Origin: Streptomyces sp. NBC_01750
GTDB taxonomy: Bacteria > Actinomycetota > Actinomycetes > Streptomycetales > Streptomycetaceae
DNA: 64,000 nt
Direction of reading: 5' to 3'
Assembly (NCBI RefSeq): GCF_035918095.1
Contig: NZ_CP109137.1
Span: 6,698,001 to 6,762,000, forward strand
Shown: piece by piece, positions 10,249-18,900 of the stretch
How positions within the stretch are numbered: position 1 is the first letter of the stretch
Layout of the letters: each line of letters begins with the position of its first letter
Position numbers and translations under genes: made by a program
Notes under the pieces: model-generated
What the model was told of the DNA's origin: nothing
What the model saw: only the letters and a program-made list of their open reading frames with translations
Database searches by the model: none

Positions 10249-11013
10249 TCAGGAAGGTCCGAAACGGAAACCGACACCGCGCACCGTGGTGATCCACCGG
10301 CTGGAACCGAGTTTACTGCGCAGGCTGCTGACGTGCGTATCTATGGTCCGGCCGGGTTTCGCTCTGGGGTCGCTCCACACCTGGGTCATGATCTGCTTGC
10401 GCGAAAAGACAGCCCCCGGCCGTGAGGCGAGCAGATAGAGCAGATCGAATTCCTTTCGGGTCACGTCTATGTACCGGCCGTCGAGTTGGATTTCCCGGGC
10501 GCGGTGATCGATGTGCAGCGAGCCGACCGCGATGACGTCCTTGGGGACGAACGGCTGCAGCCGGACCCTGCGCATCACGGCTTCTATTCGAGCAGTCAAT
10601 TCGGTCAGACTGCATGGCTTGACGACATAGTCGTCCGCTCCCGCACGCAGACTGAGGACCCTGTCGAGTTCCGTGTCGCGGGCGGTGACGACGATGATGG
10701 CGACGTCACAGACGGCCCGAATGCTGCGGCACAGTTCCACACCGTCCAGGTCCGGCAGATCCAGGTCGACGAGGAGCAGGTCGGCCTTCCGGTACTGCTG
10801 GAGCGCCTCGGCGCCGGTCCGGACCTGCTCCGCCGTGTATCCATGTCGGCGCAGTCCCAGAATGAGCAGGTCGGCGTCCTGGGAGTCGCTCTCCACGGCG
10901 AGTACGCGTATGGCCTTGCGGTCCGTCCGCTCCTGCGGTCGAGTGGACGCGGCTTCGGTGAGCAATTGATGCGGAATACGTGGCGCGACCGTTTTCGTGG
11001 ACTGGTATTTCAT
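10249..11013 (-). CDS. OmpR/PhoB-family response regulator
   Basis: A 254-residue two-domain transcription factor: an N-terminal receiver (about 35-150) and a C-terminal winged helix (about 160-254; RKEFDLLYLLASRPG, TIDTHVSSLRSKLG, VRGVGFRF). The phosphoacceptor is probably D83 in VDLDLPDLDG, with the Thr of VVTAR and the Lys of VVKPC also present. The usual acidic pair is replaced by Glu-Ser-Asp (residues 41-43), so phosphorylation may be atypical. The ATG at 11013 is chosen over a TTG at 11040 because GTGGAGG lies about ten bases upstream. There is no adjacent histidine kinase. It faces the deoxysugar operon and might regulate it, but nothing in the sequence proves this. Confidence 0.88.
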   Translation of the reverse strand: MKYQSTKTVAPRIPHQLLTEAASTRPQERTDRKAIRVLAVESDSQDADLLILGLRRHGYTAEQVRTGAEALQQYRKADLLLVDLDLPDLDGVELCRSIRAVCDVAIIVVTARDTELDRVLSLRAGADDYVVKPCSLTELTARIEAVMRRVRLQPFVPKDVIAVGSLHIDHRAREIQLDGRYIDVTRKEFDLLYLLASRPGAVFSRKQIMTQVWSDPRAKPGRTIDTHVSSLRSKLGSSRWITTVRGVGFRFGPS

Positions 11014-11189
11014 ACCGAGATAGCCTCCACTTTTGTCCAATAGAACGGAGTTTGAGTAAGCATCTCACGCACAGGAGGGCGTGCATCGCCGGCATCCGAC
11101 TGAAGTCGGATGCTTGGCGAACGGCGAAGTAAAGGGATCCGATGCTGCATCGGAATGAAGCGAGAGTCGATGAGTACCGGGGCCATTGG

Positions 11190-11490
11190 ATAACTGGCCC
11201 ACGCCCATCCTCGACTTTCGCGTTTCGTTGGTCCTGCGGCGGAGCTCGGCAGCCGTGTCAGCGAAGGACGGCTCGGCCTTGGTGACGTGCCACGGTGATC
11301 GGTGACAGAGCTCGGCCGAGTCGTCGGGGTGGTGCCCGTGCAGCGCGCGCCAAAGGACGGTGATCGTGTGGCAGAACAGGGCGAAAGGTCCACTCGACGG
11401 CGCGGGCGGCGAGGAACTGGGCCTGGCCCGTGCCGAGGTACTCGCGGGCCTCGGCGAAGGTGCACTCGATGGCCCAGGGTGGTACGCCGT
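11190..11490 (-). pseudogene. IS701/IS4-like transposase, C-terminal remnant
   Basis: On the minus strand one frame reads PWAIECTFAEAREYLGTGQ and QFLAARAVEW (about 11390-11480). After a frameshift another reads PFALFCHTITVLWRALHGH, then APWHVTKAEPSFADTAAELRR-type text (about 11215-11385). This matches in order the conserved C-terminus of actinomycete DDE transposases (WxIExTFxxAKxxxGxGQARN ... FGLxCxTxTVLWYA ... KxxPSxADM). There is no N-terminal catalytic part and no terminal inverted repeat that I can find. It is a dead fragment. Confidence 0.7.
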
Positions 11491-11496
11491 CATTAA

Positions 11497-11880
11497 CTGT
11501 CCGATGCCGAGCGGGAGTTCGTCCGCCCACTGCTGCCCGAGTCTCTGCGCAGCCGGAAGCGGGTGGACGACCACCGGGTCCGCAATGGGATCGTCCGGAA
11601 GTTCCGCACCGGCACGGCCTGGCGGGACGGGCCCCAGCGGTACGGGTCATGGACCACTTCGCACACCCGATTCCACCGATGGGCCACGGATGGCACCTTC
11701 GAGTGAACGCTCCGCGCGGCCCGGGCGAGGGCAGATGCAGCCGGCGACATCGACTGGCTGATATCCGTCCCCTCCACCATCGTTCGGCCCCACCAGCACG
11801 TAGGCCGGGGCCCGAAGAGAGGGAGCCGCAGCCCGGGCCTCGCACGATCCCGCGACGGACCGCCTCGTGCCTGCGCACCG
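11497..11880 (+). pseudogene. IS5-family transposase, N-terminal remnant
   Basis: From 11497 the frame reads LSDAEREFVRPLLPE, then RVDDHRVRNGIVRKFRTGTAWRD, YGSWTTSHTRFHRWATDGTFE, then a stop at 11704. After the stop the same frame continues AARARADAAGDIDWLIS, STIVRPHQH and LARSRDGPP. This is the start of the common Streptomyces IS5-type transposase (DUF4096 region plus the beginning of the DDE half), without a start codon, with an internal stop, and lacking the rest of the catalytic domain. It abuts the oppositely oriented IS701-like fragment with almost no gap. Confidence 0.8.
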
Positions 11881-12208
11881 GCGTATATGCACAGGGCGTG
11901 ACTCCTGAGCATCCTCTTGCGGTTCTGTACGTGGGGGTTGGCCGTACGAAGGGTGCACGAACCGCTAAGAGCCCGGCTTCTGGCAGGTGCCGCCACCGCG
12001 CCGGGTCTCCGCAGGGACGAGCACCTCCGGGATGGCGTGGTGAACGCCACTCGGAACAAGGCGAATCCACCCACGGCTTCCCCGCCGCGAGCACGGAGTT
12101 GCTGATACGCATGTGAAGCGCCTCCTCACCCGAGCCTTGGGGGTACGTGCGCGCTGCACCCCGGAGCCGCGACCTTGATCACTGCATCTGTCCGCACTCG
12201 AGCATGGC
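11881..12208. other. Non-coding stretch after IS debris
   Basis: No convincing gene, RNA or strong hairpin was found between the transposase remnants and the inverted repeat upstream of the HTH gene. Short open frames here are arginine/proline-rich and lack ribosome sites. Confidence 0.5.
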
Positions 12209-12290
12209 GCACTTGTTGGCGAGACGTCCAATATATTAGCACGGAGCCGAAGTGGAGCCTTAATGGAATGAGTTGTGGTCCAACAAGTGC
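12209..12290. promoter_or_regulatory. 11-bp inverted repeat pair flanking an AT-rich promoter region
   Basis: gcacttgttgg (12209-12219) and its exact reverse complement ccaacaagtgc (12280-12290) are separated by 60 bases that are unusually AT-rich for this window (for example ccaatatattagc). The right arm ends 61 bases before the preferred ATG of the HTH regulator. The most economical reading is a pair of operator half-sites for autoregulation of the operon. Confidence 0.5.
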
Positions 12291-12351
12291 CGCAGTGTGA
12301 CGGCTGTATCATCCTGAAGGCGTGACGGGTCGACTGGCGCGAGGAGTGTCC

Positions 12352-12822
12352 ATGGAGTCGGAGGGCGACCGGGAACAGCAGCAATCATTGGCCGAGCGTT
12401 TGAACTCGCTGTTCGCGATGGTGCGATGGACCGACGCCCACGGGCGGCAACGGGAGTACTCCACCGCCGAGGTGGCCAAGGCGGTCACCACTGACCCGTC
12501 GCATCCGACGACCTTGTCCCGGAGCTATCTGTCGATGCTCCGCAACGGCTCGCACACCAACCCGACGTTGAGCGTGCTGGAGGGTCTTGTCAGGTTCTTC
12601 GACGGCCACCGCCCATCGGGGACACCGCCGATCACGGTGCAGTGGCTGGTCGCTCAAGAGGACCCCGAGGACGAGCTGTTGCGGCAGCGACTCGCGGATC
12701 ACCAGGTGCGGGCGATCGCGATGAGGGCGGGGGCGATGACGCCGGTAATGCGCAGGCAACTGCTCAAGATGATTGCGATCCTCGATCAGGACGGCGCCCC
12801 CGATCGCAGCCCTGGAGAATGA
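12352..12822 (+). CDS. EspR-like helix-turn-helix regulator
   Basis: 156 residues from ATG 12352, preferred over GTG 12322 because GAGGAG sits five bases upstream. The N-terminal RLNSLFAMVR, YSTAEVAKAV, LSRSYLSMLRNGSHTNPTLSVLEGLVRFF has the layout of the mycobacterial EspR/XRE-type DNA-binding domain (helices followed by an R-x-G-x-x-x-N-P turn and a long helix). The C-terminal half (about 95-150) is helical and Met/Arg-rich, possibly for dimerisation. Its stop overlaps the next start (ATGA at 12819). Such regulators are commonly paired with ImmA/IrrE peptidases that cleave or sense them, which is the inferred role here. Confidence 0.8.
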   Translation: MESEGDREQQQSLAERLNSLFAMVRWTDAHGRQREYSTAEVAKAVTTDPSHPTTLSRSYLSMLRNGSHTNPTLSVLEGLVRFFDGHRPSGTPPITVQWLVAQEDPEDELLRQRLADHQVRAIAMRAGAMTPVMRRQLLKMIAILDQDGAPDRSPGE

Positions 12823-13355
12823 GAAAGGAAACCGTGACCGTACGCGAACGTGAACTCCGTCGCCACTGCAGGCATCTGCTACGGAAACTCGATATTCAAC
12901 CACGCCTGCGCGTTGACGAGTTATGCCTCAAACTCGGTGAACATCTGAACAAACCCATCCGGCTGATTCCCTGGGCGCTTCCGGTGCCAGGTCCATTTGG
13001 ACTCTGGATGTCCCGGCCGAACGAGGAGGTGATCTTTTATCAGGAGGAAACAACGCGCGTTCATCAAGATCATATTATCCTGCACGAGATAGGTCATATC
13101 CTCGCTAATCATCAGGACGACGGTGACATAAGTGAGGACCTCCCCGATCTCGGCCCGGACTTTCCTGGCGACTTGACCACACGAGGCTTTCGTCGCACCT
13201 GCTACACCGAGGACTACGAACGCGAGGCCGAACTGGTAGCGACGATCATCCAGGAGTGGGCGGTGGTCATCGACTACGTCACTCCCCGTACGTCCGAGGA
13301 CCCGGCTCTCGGTCCGCTGCGTTTCGCACTGAACCCCCACTGGGGGTGGACGTGA
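12819..13355 (+). CDS. ImmA/IrrE-type zinc metallopeptidase domain protein
   Basis: 178 residues from ATG 12819 (ATGA overlap). GTG 12834, preceded by AAAGGA, is an equally possible start. The zinc-binding HEIGH motif is at residues 89-93, and the downstream region YEREAELVATIIQEWA supplies the third-ligand helix with Glu, as in COG2856/ImmA peptidases. ImmA cleaves XRE-type repressors and IrrE regulates a stress response, so proteolytic control of the upstream HTH protein is the natural hypothesis. Leu codon TTA at 12921 makes translation potentially dependent on the bldA tRNA. Base composition around 13030-13120 is noticeably AT-richer than that of its neighbours. It overlaps the next gene (GTGA at 13352). 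Confidence 0.85.
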   Translation: MRKETVTVRERELRRHCRHLLRKLDIQPRLRVDELCLKLGEHLNKPIRLIPWALPVPGPFGLWMSRPNEEVIFYQEETTRVHQDHIILHEIGHILANHQDDGDISEDLPDLGPDFPGDLTTRGFRRTCYTEDYEREAELVATIIQEWAVVIDYVTPRTSEDPALGPLRFALNPHWGWT

Positions 13356-14494
13356 TGTTCCAAGTACCTCTGATCACCCTGCTGAGTATCGGGGTGCTGT
13401 GGAAGGGCATCGACCTGGCACGCGCCCCACACAGCAGGGTGCTGCGCTTCCTTGTCGCCTCCCTGCTCATGCTGCTGGGCGGAGAAATCCTCAGCTTTTC
13501 CGAGGCCAACGGCGCGATCGACGCGGCCACGGCCGTCGGTGTCGGCAAGGTGGCATTCAATGGAATCTACATGTCCGGCCTGTTCGCCCTCATTCTGTTC
13601 TTCGCCTCCTCCACGCGCGACACGGACGCCGCTTATCGTCGGCGCCTACGGATCAACGTCGGCCTCCTCGCCGGTGCCCTGATGGCCCTGTTGATCTCCA
13701 TCATCGCCACACCTGCGACGATGCGCGGTCACTCATTGGATACCCCGTACATGGCGGAGCCGGCCATCGCCTCGTTCTACATCGTCGGCAACGCCTACTT
13801 CGTCTACGCCTATCTCGCCTCCGCACTCTGGGCGCTGCGCTACGGGCGCAGGGCGTCCCGGCACCTCGGACTCGGCTTGCGGACCATGGCCCTTGGACTC
13901 CTCGGACTGACGATCGCCTCGGTCAACCGAATGATCCTGGTGGTTCTGCGCATCGACGAACCCGGGTCGCACGAGGTGCTCAACACGGTGAACTGGTCCG
14001 TCTCCAACTGGGCCATGGGAAGCGTCCTCATCGGAATCTGCTACTCGGCCTGCGTGCAGCTGATCACCCGCCTGCGGTCGATCGTGCACCACCGCCGCAT
14101 GCACCAGGAGCTCACTCCCCTGTGGACGGTCCTCACCAGCGCCTACCCGGAACTCGTCCTGAACCAGGCACCGGCGGGTTCCAAGTGGCATCGTCTCCAC
14201 CAGCGTCGTACCCACGAGCAGCGGTTCTATCGCCGGCTCATCGAATGCCGCGACGGACTGGTGCGCCTGAGCCCCTACCTGACGCGTGTCGCGCCTGACG
14301 CCGATCTCGCCCGTGGCCCGACCGACCGACTCGCTCGGCACATCACCGAGGCACTGGCGCTGAAGCCGACGGCCGAGTGCCCGGACACCGAGTTGTCCGC
14401 CGCTCGCATCGCGTCACCAGCCAGCAACGACCTGGGCGCCGACGCCCGTGAACTCATCGCCCTATCCCACGCCTTACGCGAGAGGAAATCGTGA
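13352..14494 (+). CDS. MAB_1171c-like seven-TM membrane protein
   Basis: A protein of about 380 residues. Seven hydrophobic segments fill the first 260 residues (beginning VPLITLLSIGVLW, FLVASLLMLLGGEIL, GLFALILFFAS, LLAGALMALLISII, YIVGNAYFVYAYLASALW, ALGLLGLTIASVNR, WAMGSVLIGICYSAC). A cytoplasmic domain follows, with LTPLWTVLTSAYPEL, RFYRRLIECRDGLVRLSPYL and a polar tail. This is the layout of the actinobacterial MAB_1171c (DUF6545) family, called putative transporters although no substrate is known. The GTG at 13352 overlaps the peptidase stop; ATG 13355 is the next codon. A TTA codon lies near the C-terminus (14474). The conserved pairing with HTH and ImmA suggests a membrane sensor or output. 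Confidence 0.82.
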   Translation: MMFQVPLITLLSIGVLWKGIDLARAPHSRVLRFLVASLLMLLGGEILSFSEANGAIDAATAVGVGKVAFNGIYMSGLFALILFFASSTRDTDAAYRRRLRINVGLLAGALMALLISIIATPATMRGHSLDTPYMAEPAIASFYIVGNAYFVYAYLASALWALRYGRRASRHLGLGLRTMALGLLGLTIASVNRMILVVLRIDEPGSHEVLNTVNWSVSNWAMGSVLIGICYSACVQLITRLRSIVHHRRMHQELTPLWTVLTSAYPELVLNQAPAGSKWHRLHQRRTHEQRFYRRLIECRDGLVRLSPYLTRVAPDADLARGPTDRLARHITEALALKPTAECPDTELSAARIASPASNDLGADARELIALSHALRERKS

Positions 14495-15675
14495 ACAAGG
14501 TACTGATCACTGCGGATCGTGTCATCGCCGGGCCCGCGGATCAGGTGACCGTCGACGGCGCCGTGCTCGTCGAATCCGGCGTCATTGCCTCTGTAGGTAC
14601 CGCCGCCGAGTTGGACGCGTCGGTGGATACGCAAATACCCCGGTTGCGGTGTCCCGGAGCGACGGTGATGCCCGGAATGATGGACTGTCATGTCCACCTT
14701 GCCTTTGATGCGGGTCCGGACCTGATCAGCGCGGTGGCGAACGCCGACCCGGGCGAGCTCTCCACCGCCATGGCGGAGCGCGCCCAGCAGCTGCTGGCCG
14801 CTGGGGTGACGACCGTACGGGATCTCGGTGACCGTGACGGGCTCACCGTGGCGCTGCGTTCCTCCATCGACTCCGGGGCCACAGTCGGGCCTCGTATCGT
14901 CGCAGCGACCGCACCATTGACCGCGCACAGTGGTCATTGCGGTTTTCTCGGCGGTGAAGTGACCACGGACGACGACATCCGGGCACAGATCGCCCGCAAC
15001 GCGGCAGCCGGTGCCGACGTGATCAAGGTGATGGCCTCGGGCGGCGCACTCACCCCGAATGGTCCACGTATGTGGGAGGCGCAGTTCACCCCCCGCCAAC
15101 TGCGCCTGATCGTCGAGGAAGCGGCACGCTACAGCTTGGGAGTGGCCGCTCACGCTCACGGCACCGAGACCATTGGACATTGCGTGGCTGCCGGCGTCCG
15201 AACCATTGAACACTGTTCCTGGCGCACCGCGGAGGGCATCGTCTACGACCCGGCGATCACTCGGCGCATCGTTGACAACGACGTCTCCGTCTGCCGCTGT
15301 GTCTCCGGGGACTGGCAGCTGTTCCTCGAGCAGATGGGACCCGAACGCAGCAAGGCCATGGTCGAGGTCATTCAGGAGATGCGCGAGGCCGGTGTCCGGT
15401 TCATCGCCGGCACAGATGCCGGCGTGCCGGGGGCGCGGTTCGGCGACTACGTCGGAATGCTCGAGTTCTTCGCCTCGCTCGGCTTCGAATACGGCGAGAT
15501 CATCGACATGGCCACCGTGAACCCCGCCCACGCACTCGGACTCTCCGATACGGGCGTCCTGGCTCCCGGAATGCGTGCCGACCTCATCGTCGTCGACGGC
15601 GACCCTTTGACTGAGCTGGGCGCCCTCCGCCGGATCCGACACATCTTCGCGGCAGGCCGCCCGGTCACCAAGTGA
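14491..15675 (+). CDS. Amidohydrolase family protein (imidazolonepropionase-like)
   Basis: A 394-residue metal-dependent TIM-barrel hydrolase. Visible metal and active-site elements are H67-V-H69 on strand 1, the Lys of VIKVMASGG, AHAHG and IEHCS carrying the two further histidines, and the late Asp in AGTDAG. The C-terminal VNPAHALG/GMRADLIVVDGDP is typical of the superfamily's closing beta-sandwich. Relatives include prolidase-like dipeptidases and cyclic-amide hydrolases; the substrate here is unknown. The GTG at 14491 overlaps the membrane-protein stop and AGAGGAAA precedes it, so it is the last gene of the four-gene operon and presumably its enzymatic output. Confidence 0.88.
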   Translation: MNKVLITADRVIAGPADQVTVDGAVLVESGVIASVGTAAELDASVDTQIPRLRCPGATVMPGMMDCHVHLAFDAGPDLISAVANADPGELSTAMAERAQQLLAAGVTTVRDLGDRDGLTVALRSSIDSGATVGPRIVAATAPLTAHSGHCGFLGGEVTTDDDIRAQIARNAAAGADVIKVMASGGALTPNGPRMWEAQFTPRQLRLIVEEAARYSLGVAAHAHGTETIGHCVAAGVRTIEHCSWRTAEGIVYDPAITRRIVDNDVSVCRCVSGDWQLFLEQMGPERSKAMVEVIQEMREAGVRFIAGTDAGVPGARFGDYVGMLEFFASLGFEYGEIIDMATVNPAHALGLSDTGVLAPGMRADLIVVDGDPLTELGALRRIRHIFAAGRPVTK

Positions 15676-15741
15676 ACGATGATGGATGCGGCCCGTCCCC
15701 CGGGTGGTGGACAGGCCCCCAGGTCGAAGGTTGGTGCCGAG

Positions 15742-15779
15742 GCCAGGTGAATATCGGCCGAGGGAGGTGTTCACCTGGC
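15742..15779 (+). terminator. Hairpin after the HTH-ImmA-membrane-amidohydrolase operon
   Basis: gccaggtgaa (15742-15751) pairs perfectly with ttcacctggc (15770-15779) across an 18-base loop, 66 bases past the amidohydrolase stop. There is no T-run, as is common in high-GC actinomycetes. Confidence 0.5.
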
Positions 15780-15857
15780 ACCTGCGTGATTCTGTTCGCC
15801 CTCACAATGCCGGTCCAGCGGGTGTGTGACGAGCGTTACCACCCATGATCGGCCGGG

Positions 15858-15873
15858 GTCACATCAGCGTAAT
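15858..15873 (+). promoter_or_regulatory. Possible GlnR-type half-sites upstream of the nitrate reductase fusion
   Basis: GTCAC-n6-GTAAT at 15858-15873 resembles one a/b pair of the GlnR consensus (gTnAC-n6-GaAAC). A further GTTAC lies upstream, one base out of ideal spacing. GlnR control of nitrate assimilation is established in Streptomyces, but this match is imperfect. Confidence 0.3.
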
Positions 15874-15923
15874 GGGCGTTTCGTACCGTCGGGGCACGCT
15901 TCGATCAACGGAAAGGCCCTACG

Positions 15924-18900
15924 GTGCCCCCACAGGACTCGTCGACGGGCGCCTCCCAGGTGCGGACGGTCTGCTCGTACTGCGGTGTGGGCTGCGGGAT
16001 GGTCCTCGACATCGCGTCCGGCCCCGACGGCCGCCGCAAGGTGCTCAAGGCATCGGGCGACAAGGCACACCCGGCCAACTTCGGCCGGCTGTGTACCAAG
16101 GGCGCGACGACGGCCGACATGCTCGCTGCCCCCGGCCGGCTGACCACCGCACTCGTGCGCACCGAGCGCGGGGCTGAGCCCATACCCGCTGGTGTGGACG
16201 AGGCGATCACCAGCACGGCACGGCGACTGCGGACCATCATCGACGAGCATGGGCCCGACGCCTTCGCGTTCTACGTGTCCGGGCAGATGAGCCTGGAGGC
16301 TCAGTACCTGGCGAACAAGCTGGCCAAGGGCTTCGTCCGCACCAACCAGATCGAGTCCAACTCCCGGCTGTGCATGGCGAGCGCCGGCACCGGCTACAAG
16401 CTCTCCCTCGGTGCCGACGGTCCGCCCGGTTCCTACCAGGACTTCGAGAAGGCGGACGTCTTCTTCGTCATCGGCTCCAACATGGCCGACTGCCATCCGA
16501 TCCTGTTCCTGCGGCTGATGGAGCGGGTGAAAGCGGGCGCGAAACTGATCGTCGTCGACCCGCGGCGCAGTGCCACCGCAGCCAAGGCCGGTCTCTTCCT
16601 GCAGATCAGGCCCGGGACCGACCTGGCTCTGCTCAATGGTCTGCTGCACCTTCTGTACGAGAACGGGCACACGGACGCCGGGTTCATCGCGGAGCGCACC
16701 GAGGGCTGGGAGGCGATGCCCGAATTCCTGGCCGACTACCCGCCTGCGACCGTCGCCGGGATCACCGGCATCCCGGAGGCCGACATCCGCACGGCGGCGG
16801 AGTGGATCGGCGAAGCCGGGGAGTGGATGAGCTGCTGGACCATGGGACTCAACCAGTCCACCCATGGCACCTGGAACACCAACGCCCTGATCAATCTGCA
16901 CCTGGCGACCGGCGCGATATGCCGCCCGGGCAGCGGCCCGTTCTCGCTCACCGGCCAGCCCAACGCCATGGGCGGCCGCGAGATGGGCTACATGGGCCCC
17001 GGACTGCCCGGACAGCGGTCGGTGCTGGTTGACGAGGACCGCGCCTTCGTCGAGGAGCTGTGGGACATCGAGCCCGGCACCGTACGCAAGGACGGATCCG
17101 GCAAGGGCACCGTCGAAATGTTCCAGCGAATGGCCAACGGCGACATCAGAGCCTGCTGGATCATCTGCACCAATCCCGTCGCCTCGGTCGCCAACCGCAG
17201 GACCGTCATCGAAGGGCTGGAGCGGGCCGAACTCGTCATCACTCAGGACGTGTTCGCCGACACCGAGACCAACGCCTACGCCGACGTCGTCCTCCCCGGC
17301 GCCCTGTGGACCGAGACCGAGGGCGTACTGATCAACAGCGAACGCAACCTCACCCTCGCCCAGCCGGCCGTCGACCCGCCGGGGGAGGCGATGGCGGACT
17401 GGCGGATCATCGCGCGCATCGCCTGCGAAATGGGCTACGAGCACGCCTTCTCCTACGACAGCGCCGAGGAGATCTTCGAGGAGATCAAGCGCGCCGCGAA
17501 CCCGAAGACCGGCTACGACCTGCGGGGCGTGACCTACGAACGGCTGCGCACCACATCTGTGCAGTGGCCCGCCGCGACCGCCGAAGGCCCGGACCGCAAC
17601 CCGATCCGCTACCTGGCTGAGGACCGCGGTCCCGTGTTCCCGACGGCGAGCGGCCGCGCGGTCTTCTTCGCCCGTCCGCACATTCCTGCTGCCGAAATGC
17701 CTGACGACGACTACCCGTTCGTCCTCAACACCGGGCGGCTCCAGCATCAATGGCACACCCTCACCAAGACCGGAAAGGTCGCCAAACTCAACAAGCTCAA
17801 CCCGACGCCGTTCGTCGAGCTCCACCCCGAGGACGCCGAACGGCTGGGAATCGTGGAGGGCGACTCGGTCGAGATCGCGTCCCGGCGCGGCCGGGCCGTG
17901 CTGCCGGCCGTGGTGACGGACCGGGTGCGGCCGGGGTGCTGCTTCGCGCCGTTCCACTGGAACGACCTGTTCGGGGAATACCTGAGTGTCAATGCGGTGA
18001 CCAGCGACGCCGTCGACCCGATCTCCTTCCAGCCCGAGTTCAAGGTGTGCGCGGTGACACTGGCGAAGATCGCCGCACCGGCAGCCGTGACTCCGGCGCC
18101 CCCCAACATCGCTACCGCGGAGCCGGCGGCGATCGTGCCGACCGCCGTCCAGCCCGGCGCGGCCTCGGTCTTCGGGCTGGAGAGCACGCCACCGCCTGTG
18201 CTCGCCGAGCACGAACGTCAGTACCTGGTCGGATTCCTGGCCGGACTGGAGTCAGGCGCGCCCGGCGTTCCCGTGCTGCCGGCCGGTGCGCCGTTCAGCA
18301 AGGAGCACACACGGTGGGTGAACGGTGTGCTCGCCGGCATGTACTCGCGCGCCCCGCAGACCGAAGAAGAATCGACGACGACGCAAGCCACTTCTCAGGG
18401 CCGTGAGGTGGTCGTCCTGTGGGCCTCGCAGACGGGCAATGCCGAGGAGTTCGCAGCGGCCACCGCCGACCGGCTCACCGCAACCGGACACCGTGCTGCG
18501 CTCATCGGCATGGATGACACGGACCCCAGGTCCCTACCGCCCGCCGCCGACCTGCTGTTGATCACCAGCACCTTCGGTGACGGCGACGCACCTGACAACG
18601 GATCCGGGTTCTGGGATGCCCTGACAGCTGCCGACACACCACGCATGGACGGCAGGCGGTACGCGATCCTGGCCTTCGGAGACTCCTCGTACGACGACTT
18701 CTGCGGCCACGGACGCCGCCTGGACCAGCGGCTGGACGAGCTCGGGGCCGTACGCCTGGCCCCGCGCACCGACTGCGAGCCCGACTACGAGCCCTCTGCC
18801 CACGCATGGCTCGACCAGGTCCTCACCAACCTCACCGAACCGCCGGCGAATGGCCCGGCCTCTGCCCCGGCTGCCGCACCCGTCCGCAGCGCCAAGCCGG

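Noticed and set aside
12209..12290. The 11-bp inverted repeat as a miniature transposon
   Set aside because: Only 82 bases, no target-site duplication flanking the arms, and it coincides with an expected promoter position; operator is simpler.
15864..18212. 782-residue minus-strand frame opposite the nitrate reductase domain
   Set aside because: Shadow of the NasA domain; His/Gly/Val-rich low-information sequence.
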